Source: an uncultured Marinoscillum sp. (GTDB lineage: Bacteria; Bacteroidota; Bacteroidia; Cytophagales; MED-G16). From it: a DNA stretch of 55,747 nucleotides. The stretch spans positions 1 through 55,747 of the forward strand of contig CACPJB010000003.1 in the NCBI GenBank assembly GCA_902634135.1, given 5' to 3'. The translations under genes were made by a program, and so were the position numbers. Positions within the stretch are counted from its first letter, which is position 1. Each line of letters begins with the position of its first letter. The notes beneath the pieces were generated by a model. The model saw nothing but the letters and a program-made list of their open reading frames with translations, had not been told where the DNA came from and did not search any database. This document shows positions 8,656-16,532 of the stretch, piece after piece.

Positions 8656-10872
8656 TTACCTTCCTCCAGGAGGACAATTCTTTCTAAGAAAATCAGTAAA
8701 CATTAACCTTACATGTGGGTAAGCCCCATCTTCTCTAATGCCATGTGATCTGTTTGGATAGGAGAGCATATAAAATACCTTTTTATGCTTAATAAGTTCA
8801 TTTGCTAACATCTCTGCATTTTGGTAGTGAACATTATCATCTCCAGTTCCATGAATATATAGTAGATTACCTTCTAGGTTTTTAGCATATTTAATTGGAG
8901 ATCCGTCAACATAGTCTTGATAACTTTCTTTAGGGTCCCCCATATATCTTTCTTGGTATATATTATCATAAGTTAACTGATTTGCTACTGCAGCTACGGC
9001 AATGCCTGTATGAAAAATTTCTGGGTATTGGAAAAGGCAGTTTAATGTAGCTGTACCTCCTCCACTCCAACCATGGACTGCTACTCTCGATGTATCTATA
9101 AAATCATATTTGTTGAATACAGCTTTTGCTCCCATGGCCATGTCCCTCACATTGATCCTTCCAATGTTTCTATATATTGCTTTTCTCCAAGCTCTGCCTT
9201 TGGGCGACGGCGTCCCCCTTCCATCAAAAGTAACATATACATACCCATCTTCACCTAAATCTCCATCATATAAACCGTTTCTGCCTGCACCATATCTGTT
9301 AACTCCTGTCTGACCCGCTGGTTCACTGTAAAAATAAAATAAGACGGGGTATTTTTTTTCTGGATCAAGATTTTTTGGCTTTACTATCCAGCCCTCCATT
9401 ATGACGTTATCTATTGTTGTGATCTCAAAAAATTCGAGGGGATGTTCCTCTTTAATTTGTGGATTGTATTTTGTGATCATATTCTGATCCTTATTGATAA
9501 ATTTATGTTCAGGCAATGAGACAATTGCTTGCATAGGTCTCGTGAAATAGTTTGAAAATGAGTGGAAAGCATATTTTGCTTTTGTACTAATTTGATAATT
9601 ATGAGAACCTTCTAAAACAGCAGGACTAATCTTAGTTAGTTCTCCATTTCCTCTAGCCGAGGTTTTATAAAGGTATCTTTCCGTTGGATTTTCAGGAGAT
9701 GCAATAAAATATACGTCCTCATTTTTTTCATCATATGCTAATGGTTTTACTACATCGTATTCCCCTTTTGTAACTAAATATTCTGATTTTTTATTTATAT
9801 CAAATCTATATATGTGCGACCATCCATCTTTTTCTGTTGTATATAAGAACTCCTTACCATGATTAATAAATTTCCACCCAGCTTGAACCTGATAAGGCCA
9901 TGAACTTCTTAGGTCTACCCAAGCTTCATCTTGTTCTTCCATAAGGAGCTCTGTATCTCCATTATCAGTATTTGCTATATAAATTTTACTGTGGTTTTGT
10001 TTCCTGTTTAATTGTTGAATCATTAAATCATCTCTATTTGGCATCCATGTCATTCTTGGCAAGTAAAATTTGTTTTCTTCTCCAGGAACTTTCATCCAGG
10101 TAGTTTTTTTATTTTTCAGATTAATTACACCAATTCTTGCAGGGCTTAGGTCTTCTCCAACTTTTGGGTACTCCACTGGTATTGTATAGGAATAAATTGA
10201 GTCTGTGTTATTGATCATGTAAAAATCTCTAACCTGATTTGCATCAATTTGCCAGAATGCTATTTTTGAACCATCATCATTAAAAATAAAACCATCTCTA
10301 CAGCCAAACTCTTCTTCGTATACCCAATCAAACGTTCCATTTATTAATTTTTTAGTCCCATTTGAGCTGGTTAGTTTTTTTACAGATCTTGATTCTAAAT
10401 CCTCTAAATATATGTTCACACTTGTACTACTATTTCTTATTCCACTTTCAGATTTTTCTTTTGATACATATGCAACAAAATTTTCATTGGGTGAGAATTT
10501 AGCGAACATTAGGCTTGAACTAGACATCTCTCTTCCTAGCTTTTGCATTTCATTTTTATTAAAATCATAAACCCAATAATCACCTTTCGTGTTATATCTC
10601 CACACTTTTACAGATTTTGTGAAAAGAAGAACTTTGTTTTTGGTAGGTGAAAAAGAAAAAGATTCAATCTTAATATTATTTATTTTAGAAGAGGACAAAA
10701 TAATTTTATCTTCTTTCCCTCTGGTACTTACTAAAACAATACTGTTGTCTTTTATTGTGTAGTAGCCTGTTTCGTTTTCATTCCATACTACATCACTGGG
10801 TAAAACTCTACCAAATAGATTAATTGAAATGAAAAATATTATACTAAATATTGTTTGGGTTTGTTTAATCAT
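8656..10872 (-). CDS. Dipeptidyl-peptidase IV family serine peptidase (S9B)
   Basis: 738 residues from the ATG at 10872. A TTG 28 codons upstream is in frame, but it would overlap the divergent gene and precede a typical signal peptide (MIKQTQTIFSIIFFISINLFG), so the ATG is preferred. Residues about 40-480 are the DPP-IV beta-propeller, including DWVYEEEFG, whose Glu-Glu pair binds the substrate amino terminus in true dipeptidyl peptidases. The alpha/beta-hydrolase domain carries the triad Ser603 (GWSGGG), Asp678 (HGTGDDNVH) and His710 (RSHGI). It should be exported to the periplasm, where it removes X-Pro or X-Ala dipeptides during peptide use. A possible operator-like palindrome lies just upstream at 10908-10923. 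Confidence 0.93.
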   Translation of the reverse strand: MIKQTQTIFSIIFFISINLFGRVLPSDVVWNENETGYYTIKDNSIVLVSTRGKEDKIILSSSKINNIKIESFSFSPTKNKVLLFTKSVKVWRYNTKGDYWVYDFNKNEMQKLGREMSSSSLMFAKFSPNENFVAYVSKEKSESGIRNSSTSVNIYLEDLESRSVKKLTSSNGTKKLINGTFDWVYEEEFGCRDGFIFNDDGSKIAFWQIDANQVRDFYMINNTDSIYSYTIPVEYPKVGEDLSPARIGVINLKNKKTTWMKVPGEENKFYLPRMTWMPNRDDLMIQQLNRKQNHSKIYIANTDNGDTELLMEEQDEAWVDLRSSWPYQVQAGWKFINHGKEFLYTTEKDGWSHIYRFDINKKSEYLVTKGEYDVVKPLAYDEKNEDVYFIASPENPTERYLYKTSARGNGELTKISPAVLEGSHNYQISTKAKYAFHSFSNYFTRPMQAIVSLPEHKFINKDQNMITKYNPQIKEEHPLEFFEITTIDNVIMEGWIVKPKNLDPEKKYPVLFYFYSEPAGQTGVNRYGAGRNGLYDGDLGEDGYVYVTFDGRGTPSPKGRAWRKAIYRNIGRINVRDMAMGAKAVFNKYDFIDTSRVAVHGWSGGGTATLNCLFQYPEIFHTGIAVAAVANQLTYDNIYQERYMGDPKESYQDYVDGSPIKYAKNLEGNLLYIHGTGDDNVHYQNAEMLANELIKHKKVFYMLSYPNRSHGIREDGAYPHVRLMFTDFLRKNCPPGGR

Positions 10873-10907
10873 GTTATTACAATTTTTTAAAAAATAAAAA
10901 TTATAAT

Positions 10908-10923
10908 AAATTGTTAACAATTT
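10908..10923. repeat. 16-base perfect palindrome between divergent genes
   Basis: AAATTGTTAACAATTT is a perfect 16-base palindrome. It lies 35 bases before the peptidase ATG (minus strand) and 12 bases before the ATG of the 89-residue gene (plus strand). The position suits a regulator site, but in AT-rich DNA a few palindromes of this length are expected by chance. Confidence 0.4.
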
Positions 10924-10935
10924 CAATTTTATAAA

Positions 10936-11205
10936 ATGAATAAAATAGGTTTTCAATTTAATGAGTCTGAGGAAGAAGATATTTTTAAGGTTTTTGATGA
11001 TTATGTAGATTCAAGTAAAGAGAAATTAACAAAAGCGGCTGATAATCTTATGAAACTTTATAAGTCTAATGATTTAGATGATAAAAACAGAAAAAAACTT
11101 AGGGAATTTGAAAAGAAATTACGAATGATTTTCAAACAGGTGGATGAAATAGATAAAGAAGTTGAAGATATGGCTAGAAGAAAAAGAATAGCGGATAATA
11201 AGTAG
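10936..11205 (+). CDS. Small charged helical protein, family not recognised
   Basis: 89 residues, rich in Lys, Glu and Asp, with no signal peptide, membrane segment or cysteine. The pattern of charged residues with spaced Leu, Ile and Met (about 20-85) predicts a long helix or coiled coil. I do not recognise a family. The frame is open from a plain ATG, base composition matches the neighbours, and the gene fills the gap between two minus-strand genes, so it is probably real. It is divergent from the DPP-IV gene with 63 bases between starts and ends 1 base from the convergent pirin stop. No function is proposed. Confidence 0.7.
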   Translation: MNKIGFQFNESEEEDIFKVFDDYVDSSKEKLTKAADNLMKLYKSNDLDDKNRKKLREFEKKLRMIFKQVDEIDKEVEDMARRKRIADNK

Positions 11206-11206
11206 A

Positions 11207-11965
11207 TTAATTGATAAATCTCTCACTATACGTCGTATAACTTGGCCTTAGTGGACTCTTTATCTCAAAAATTCTCGTATCAGAATTGACATAGAGACAT
11301 AAGTTATTACATTCTGAAATTATAATCAGATCACCTTTATTTGCAATTTTATTATTGATTTTAGCTTCTCCTTTTAAAATAAAATAAGAATATGTTGAAT
11401 CGTCTTCTAGTTCTAAATTAAAATTATTTTTATCGGCTATTTCATAAGAATTAATTTCAATTCCTTCTGAACAAATTTTCATTGGTGAACCCATGCCAGC
11501 GATCCTTTTAATTTTAATACCATTACTTTCAACAATTTCAAAATCATCAGATTTATAATCATTGTAAGTAGCTTCTTGTGTAATTGACAACTTTATATTG
11601 GGATCAAACCATATTTGAAAAATTTCGGATTCTTTATTAAGCTCCTCCGCGTGAGATATACCATTGCCAGCTCGAATAATTTGAACATCACCTTTCTTTA
11701 GAGATATCCATTTATTTTGTTTAGTATCAAAGTGGTTAATTGAACCTTTAAGTATAAAGCTGCAAATTTCAAATCCTTGGTGTGGGTGAAGTCCAATAGT
11801 GCTTTTTGCATTTGGAGTCCAAGCATGAGCCCAATAAAATAAATTTGAATATGGTCTATTTTTACCTCCGTCTTGAGGAAATCCAATGGGTTTTTTTTCT
11901 AATATTTCACCATTATTAAAATTTCCGTCTGCTTGATCTTCTTTTTTAATTATTTGAATATTCAT
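11207..11965 (-). CDS. Pirin family protein (bicupin)
   Basis: 252 residues. The N-terminal cupin contains HPHQGFEI and NGISHAE, placing the metal ligands at His60, His62, His105 and Glu107. The spacing equals human pirin His56, His58, His101 and Glu103, so iron or another divalent metal is likely bound. The second cupin (about 165-250) lacks an obvious metal set. Pirins are redox-sensitive co-regulators in some species and quercetin 2,3-dioxygenases in others (E. coli YhhW); the sequence does not settle which applies. Its start overlaps the 3' end of the DUF3050 gene by 20 bases on the same strand, so the two form an operon with coupled translation. Confidence 0.9.
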   Translation of the reverse strand: MNIQIIKKEDQADGNFNNGEILEKKPIGFPQDGGKNRPYSNLFYWAHAWTPNAKSTIGLHPHQGFEICSFILKGSINHFDTKQNKWISLKKGDVQIIRAGNGISHAEELNKESEIFQIWFDPNIKLSITQEATYNDYKSDDFEIVESNGIKIKRIAGMGSPMKICSEGIEINSYEIADKNNFNLELEDDSTYSYFILKGEAKINNKIANKGDLIIISECNNLCLYVNSDTRIFEIKSPLRPSYTTYSERFIN

Positions 11966-12725
11966 GTTCTATTTGTGAAGAAATATGGCTCCATAGTCTA
12001 ATCCTCATATCAATAGATTTTTTTGATATCTCCTTAACCTCTTCCCATTTTTTTTGATTATTTCCACATAAGTTCTCTATCATTTTTAATGCTATTGGAC
12101 CATGATCGTCTCCATCTAGTTCAATATGTCTTTCTAGATAATAGATGAAATCACTAGCAACATTACTATTTTCTTTGTTTAATCCTTTCACAATTTCAAT
12201 GAACATATCGGGAATTACATTTTCTCTGCCAAATGTAAAAGCAGCCGCAATTTTATGTGTTTCACCAGATTCAATTACATCAAATGTAAAATTTAAAAAT
12301 TCTTTGATTTCTTGATTTATATCATAGTTATTTATAAAATCCCTGTAATTATTTGATGTCTCAATTTTATTAATGAAGTCATTTATTTTTGATGTGCTTG
12401 CTCCTATTTGATCCATTGCCTGAAGGTATAACTCAAAGTGACTAATAACTTTACCGTTCTTTATTTCATCTGTTTCTTCTTCAAGAACTATCTCATTTAT
12501 GAATCTAGCTGCTTGGGTATTTTTTGAGGGAGTCCATGGGTTTTTTGTACATGTAAGATTAACTTGTAGTGCTTTTAATAGAGACATAAAATCCCATACT
12601 GCATATATATGATTTTCCATAAATATTTTTAAATCTTCGATTGTAGAAATTTTAGAATAGATATTATGATTTACTAATTCAGTTTGAGAAGATTCAATGT
12701 AGCTAATTACACTTTGTATTTTCAT
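11946..12725 (-). CDS. DUF3050 family protein, heme-oxygenase-like fold candidate
   Basis: 259 residues, mostly helical, no signal peptide. I recognise the DUF3050 pattern: MENHIYAVWDFMSLLKALQ near residues 36-54, NEIVLEEE at 77-84, SHFELY at 95-100, TFGRENVIPDMF at 164-175 and ERHIELDGDDHG at 198-209. His39, Glu82, His96, Glu168, His200, Asp204 and His208 lie where heme-oxygenase-like diiron proteins place their ligands; this assignment is inference. No activity is established for the family to my knowledge. It is the upstream member of a two-gene unit with pirin (20-base overlap). It is divergent from the DUF4199 gene, 49 bases apart. Confidence 0.82.
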   Translation of the reverse strand: MKIQSVISYIESSQTELVNHNIYSKISTIEDLKIFMENHIYAVWDFMSLLKALQVNLTCTKNPWTPSKNTQAARFINEIVLEEETDEIKNGKVISHFELYLQAMDQIGASTSKINDFINKIETSNNYRDFINNYDINQEIKEFLNFTFDVIESGETHKIAAAFTFGRENVIPDMFIEIVKGLNKENSNVASDFIYYLERHIELDGDDHGPIALKMIENLCGNNQKKWEEVKEISKKSIDMRIRLWSHISSQIEHEYSNN

Positions 12726-12774
12726 GACTTTTTTTCTTACATTTATTGAACTATATTGTTAAAAAAAAGCAAAT

Positions 12775-13329
12775 ATGGATTCAAATAATATAAATTACAA
12801 CGAAGAAGTTTTAAAAGGGGGATTAATTGTTGCTGGAGTTTCAATATTAGTAACTATGCTAACTTATATTATTAATGTTGAACTGATGGTAGCATGGTGG
12901 TATGGTCTTATAGCATTAGCTATAAGTATGGGTCTTGTTATTTATATAGGAATATCATTAAGGAATGCTATTGGGGGATACATGTCTTATAAAGAATCAT
13001 TAAAATTTACTTTTTTAGTTCTAACAGTTTCATATTTAGTCGGTGCCATTTTTAATATTCTTCTTTATAACGTAATAGACCCAGGTCTTCCGGAGACTCT
13101 TAAGGAACTTACAGTAGAGAATACCGTTGCTATGATGGAGGGTTTTGGTGCCCCGCAAGAGGCCATTGATGCTTCAATACCTGAAATTGAAAAATCTATT
13201 GATGAAAATACAACTCCTATTGGAATATTAAAAGCTACTCCATGGGGGCTATTATTCATTTTTATTTTTGCTGCTATAGCTTCTATTTTTGTAAAGAAAA
13301 ATGAGGCGGTTTCTGACAGAATCAATTAA
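12775..13329 (+). CDS. DUF4199 family inner-membrane protein
   Basis: 184 residues. Four membrane helices can be seen at about 14-35, 39-60, 78-102 and 151-171, with an acidic extramembrane loop at about 105-145. This arrangement and the GGYMSYKESLKFTFL segment fit DUF4199, a small membrane family almost confined to Bacteroidota with no known function. It has no obvious operon partner. The last 8 bases overlap the end of the convergent ArsC-like gene. No clear promoter motif was found upstream (the nearest, TATATTGT, misses the consensus). Confidence 0.85.
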   Translation: MDSNNINYNEEVLKGGLIVAGVSILVTMLTYIINVELMVAWWYGLIALAISMGLVIYIGISLRNAIGGYMSYKESLKFTFLVLTVSYLVGAIFNILLYNVIDPGLPETLKELTVENTVAMMEGFGAPQEAIDASIPEIEKSIDENTTPIGILKATPWGLLFIFIFAAIASIFVKKNEAVSDRIN

Positions 13330-13918
13330 TTCTTTTGAATATATAGTTTAATTCTTCTGCAATATTACTATTCGTTTTTAAATATTCCTCTTCCATATAT
13401 TTTGTGTTATCATATACTTTTGGATCTTTAAAAAACATGTTAATATTTTTGACAGATCTTGAGTCAATAGGACATGATTTTTCAGCATCAGAACATGTCA
13501 TGATTGCTATAAATTTATTTGCATTTATTTGATCTAATGTCTTTGATTTAAGTTTAATTAAAAGTTTTTTAAATCCTATTTCTTCATTTTCATTTACACT
13601 TACTCCACATTTCTTTAGTACGTTGAATATCTCTTTATGGACACTGGTTCTTATAGTTCCTGCTGAATTTATTAAGATTTCTTTTTTATATATTAAAGAA
13701 AAAATTGATGCCCAAACTTCACATATTTGGCTTCTTCTTGAATTATGTGTACAAAGAAAAACCAGTTCTTTTGTCTCTTTTAATTTTTCATTTAATTCAT
13801 TCACTATAAGCTCTAGTCTTTCCTTCTGTTTTATTTCAGGTGTAAAATTGTTTAATCGATAAAAAAACTCATCAAATTTCTTGTTCATATAATTACAAAT
13901 TTTAACAAATTTTAGCAT
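13322..13918 (-). CDS. ArsC / low-molecular-weight protein-tyrosine-phosphatase family protein
   Basis: 198 residues; an ATG at codon 11 is an alternative start. The P-loop LCTHNSRRSQ gives the C(X)5R motif with nucleophile Cys56 and Arg62, and DPKVYD near residue 165 supplies the general acid. Two more cysteines, Cys142 and Cys149 in TCSDAEKSCP, are seven residues apart, like the redox relay Cys82/Cys89 of thioredoxin-coupled arsenate reductases such as S. aureus pI258 ArsC. So arsenate reduction is at least as likely as tyrosine phosphatase activity. An N-terminal helical extension of about 50 residues precedes the domain. No arsR, acr3 or arsB is adjacent. The gene is convergent with DUF4199 (8-base overlap) and divergent from moxR. 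Confidence 0.8.
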   Translation of the reverse strand: MLKFVKICNYMNKKFDEFFYRLNNFTPEIKQKERLELIVNELNEKLKETKELVFLCTHNSRRSQICEVWASIFSLIYKKEILINSAGTIRTSVHKEIFNVLKKCGVSVNENEEIGFKKLLIKLKSKTLDQINANKFIAIMTCSDAEKSCPIDSRSVKNINMFFKDPKVYDNTKYMEEEYLKTNSNIAEELNYIFKRIN

Positions 13919-13950
13919 GATTCTAAGTGCTTAAAAGATTATTAAATAAT

Positions 13951-13958
13951 TAAATTTG
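13951..13958 (+). promoter_or_regulatory. Candidate -7 element TAAATTTG for moxR
   Basis: TAAATTTG matches TAnnTTTG and ends 15 bases before the moxR ATG at 13974. Transcription would start within about ten bases of the start codon. No -33 element is evident. Confidence 0.4.
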
Positions 13959-13973
13959 CTAAATTTTTAAAAT

Positions 13974-14936
13974 ATGAGTTCAAATTATAATAAAGTTCAA
14001 AAAGTAGTAGATGAGGTAAGCAAAATTGTTGTAGGACAAGATTATATGATAAAGAGACTACTTATGGGTTTGTTTACCCAGGGTCACATTTTATTAGAGG
14101 GTGTTCCGGGTCTAGCAAAAACTTTAACTGTTAATACATTAGCCAATGTGCTAAAGCTCAATTTTAAAAGAATTCAGTTTACACCTGACTTATTACCTTC
14201 GGATGTTATAGGTACTATGATTTATAATCAAAAGAAATCTATTTTTGAAGTTAAAAAAGGACCTGTTTTTTCTCATATTATATTAGCTGATGAAATTAAT
14301 AGATCTCCTGCAAAAGTGCAGTCTGCTCTTCTTGAGTCTATGCAAGAGAGACAAGTTACCATAGGGGATGAATCATTTAAGTTAGACTTACCGTTCCTTG
14401 TCTTAGCTACTCAAAATCCTATTGATCAAGAAGGTACCTATCCATTACCTGAGGCACAAAGAGATAGGTTTATGATGAAGTTAAATATATCTTATCCCTC
14501 TAAAGATGAAGAGTTAAAGATCATGCAAAGAATGTCAGACCTAAACTTTAAAAATACCATAAAGACTATCCTTACTAAAAAAGATATTAATTCAATTCAA
14601 AATGAAATAAATAAAGTATCTATATCAGAATCGATTGAAAAATATATCATAGAGCTTGTAAGCGCCACAAGGAATCCTAGTTCAATAGATTTAGATGATT
14701 TAGAAAACTATATTTCTTTCGGAGCATCACCAAGAGCGAGTATTAACTTATCACTTTCATCAAGAGCTAATGCTTTTCTTTCCGGTAGAGACTACGTAAT
14801 GCCTGATGATGTAAAGGAGGTTGCTAATGATGTTTTAAATCATAGAATTATCTTGAATTATGAAGCAGAAGCTGAGGGTATTAAATCAGATTATATTATC
14901 AAAAAAATTCTTGAAAAAGTAGAGATAAATTCCTAA
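13974..14936 (+). CDS. MoxR family AAA+ ATPase
   Basis: 320 residues. It has Walker A GVPGLAKT (43-50), Walker B IILADE (102-107), sensor 1 in LATQNP and a C-terminal lid domain. MoxR ATPases act as chaperones that insert cofactors or assemble complexes, usually with von Willebrand-factor-A partners. In Bacteroidota the gene normally leads a cluster with DUF58 and BatA-E proteins, but here it stands alone: the next gene is convergent and one base away. The partner genes may be elsewhere or lost. A TAAATTTG element directly precedes it. Confidence 0.92.
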   Translation: MSSNYNKVQKVVDEVSKIVVGQDYMIKRLLMGLFTQGHILLEGVPGLAKTLTVNTLANVLKLNFKRIQFTPDLLPSDVIGTMIYNQKKSIFEVKKGPVFSHIILADEINRSPAKVQSALLESMQERQVTIGDESFKLDLPFLVLATQNPIDQEGTYPLPEAQRDRFMMKLNISYPSKDEELKIMQRMSDLNFKNTIKTILTKKDINSIQNEINKVSISESIEKYIIELVSATRNPSSIDLDDLENYISFGASPRASINLSLSSRANAFLSGRDYVMPDDVKEVANDVLNHRIILNYEAEAEGIKSDYIIKKILEKVEINS

Positions 14937-14937
14937 T

Positions 14938-15579
14938 CTAATTAATAGAATTATACAATAATTTTATATTTTCTAGTTCTTCATAGAGAGTTTCTAATGA
15001 AGACTTTAAACCTATTTTTTTTGACTCATTTTTTTGATAAACCTTATAAAAAAAACCAGAATTCATCATTAAATTATTTGGGTTATTTCTAATTATTTTA
15101 TTTTGTTTTCTATCAATTTTTGAAATGTTTTTTTCTAGTTTAATAATATAATCATTAAGAAATCTCCTCATAAGAACTTTCTTAAATGTTAAAAGTAAAT
15201 TATTAATTGTTGGCTCATTTTCTAAGTCTTTTTCATCAGTAATATAGATGGATGTTTCTTTATTTTTTTTGGTTATAAAAGTTATGAGAGATAATGACTC
15301 CCCTTTTGTTTTAATGGTTGCTTTATAGATTTTCTTTTCTTTTTCTAAATTTCCAATATCTTCATAAAGACTTGCTAATTCTTCAATTATTATCTTTTTT
15401 GGAATTACTGTAGAAAACATGATAGACTTATGTGTCTTATCATTAAATGTTGTTTGTGTTGATTGTATTTCTGTAAAAACATCTTTTGGAATAATTCTAT
15501 CTATATTAATCTGTCCTAAGCTGATAAATGGAAGAGCAATAAAATAAAAATTTATAAAAATTTTAAGTAGTGACATCAT
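14938..15579 (-). CDS. Exported protein of unknown family
   Basis: 213 residues beginning with two Met codons and a signal-peptide-like hydrophobic stretch (LLKIFINFYFIALPFISLG), so it is probably periplasmic. The remainder is Lys/Glu/Ile-rich with predicted helices at about 75-90 and 140-212 and a central beta-rich part containing SLITFITKKNKETSIYITD. I do not recognise a family. There are no cysteines or obvious catalytic motifs. It ends 1 base from the moxR stop (convergent) and is divergent from the epimerase gene with 39 bases between starts. Composition matches its neighbours. Confidence 0.7.
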   Translation of the reverse strand: MMSLLKIFINFYFIALPFISLGQINIDRIIPKDVFTEIQSTQTTFNDKTHKSIMFSTVIPKKIIIEELASLYEDIGNLEKEKKIYKATIKTKGESLSLITFITKKNKETSIYITDEKDLENEPTINNLLLTFKKVLMRRFLNDYIIKLEKNISKIDRKQNKIIRNNPNNLMMNSGFFYKVYQKNESKKIGLKSSLETLYEELENIKLLYNSIN

Positions 15580-15618
15580 TAATTTAATTAACTACGTATT
15601 ACTTTTAGTTGCAATATT

Positions 15619-16530
15619 ATGAAATCTATTTTAATTACTGGAGGAACTGGATTAATTGGCTCAAGACTTGTTAAAGCTTTAGATAAAACTAGATATAAGA
15701 TTTATATTCTTTCAAGAAGAGATCAATTAGATAGAGATGGGATACATTTTATTAAATGGAATCCTGAAAAATCATTATTAAATATCTCTAAAATAAAAAA
15801 TCTTCATTCAGTTATTAATCTTGCAGGCGCATCAATAGATGGGTCAAGGTGGACTGAGAGTTATAAAAGAAAAATTTTAGAAAGTAGGGTTAACTCAACC
15901 AAATTATTGTATGATAAGATTAAAAAGTTGAAACATACCCCCAAATCTATTGTGTCTGCATCTGCAACAGGATATTACAAAAATAATACGGTTAATCCGC
16001 AAAATGAATCAAGTAACCCTGGTGATAATTTTTTAAGCAAAGTTGTCATGAAATGGGAAAAAGAGATATTGAACTTTAAAAATTTAGGTACTAGAATAAC
16101 AATATTTAGAATTGGGTTGGTACTATCCAAAGATGGTGGAGTACTTAAAAAACTATATCCATTATTTAAACTTTTTCTTGGTGTACCTATAGGATCTGCC
16201 AGACAAGTTATTAGTTGGATTCATGAAAAAGATATGACGGATTTAATTATTTGTGCAATAGAAGATGATAATTTTGATGGAATTTATAATGCAGTAGCGC
16301 CAGAAAGAATAAGTAATAAAGAATTTACAAATTCTTTAACTAAAGTTCTTGGACGTTTTTCATATCCCAGTTTTGTAAAAGCACCATCATTTATAATTAA
16401 AATTATTTTTGGTGAACAAGCAGACCTTGTTCTCAATGGGCTTAATATATCATCTGAAAAGTTGTCTAAATATAAATTTAGATTTACGAAGTTGGGGGAT
16501 GCTCTAAATGATATTTACAGTAAAAAATAG
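15619..16530 (+). CDS. TIGR01777 family NAD(P)-binding epimerase-like protein
   Basis: 303 residues, typical for this extended short-chain dehydrogenase family (E. coli YfcH). It has an N-terminal Rossmann loop GGTGLIGSRL (7-16), VINLAGASIDGSRW, the active-site region SASATGYY and a C-terminal DUF1731-like tail. The family is widespread; in plants and cyanobacteria a homologue supports cell division, but its substrate is not established. It ends 2 bases before uvrA on the same strand, so the two share a transcript. The upstream gap has TACTTTTA, one base off the TAnnTTTG consensus. Confidence 0.9.
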   Translation: MKSILITGGTGLIGSRLVKALDKTRYKIYILSRRDQLDRDGIHFIKWNPEKSLLNISKIKNLHSVINLAGASIDGSRWTESYKRKILESRVNSTKLLYDKIKKLKHTPKSIVSASATGYYKNNTVNPQNESSNPGDNFLSKVVMKWEKEILNFKNLGTRITIFRIGLVLSKDGGVLKKLYPLFKLFLGVPIGSARQVISWIHEKDMTDLIICAIEDDNFDGIYNAVAPERISNKEFTNSLTKVLGRFSYPSFVKAPSFIIKIIFGEQADLVLNGLNISSEKLSKYKFRFTKLGDALNDIYSKK

Positions 16531-16532
16531 AA

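Noticed and set aside
10873..10956. Upstream TTG start for the DPP-IV gene
   Set aside because: It would overlap the divergent 89-residue gene and place 28 non-signal residues before a good signal peptide.
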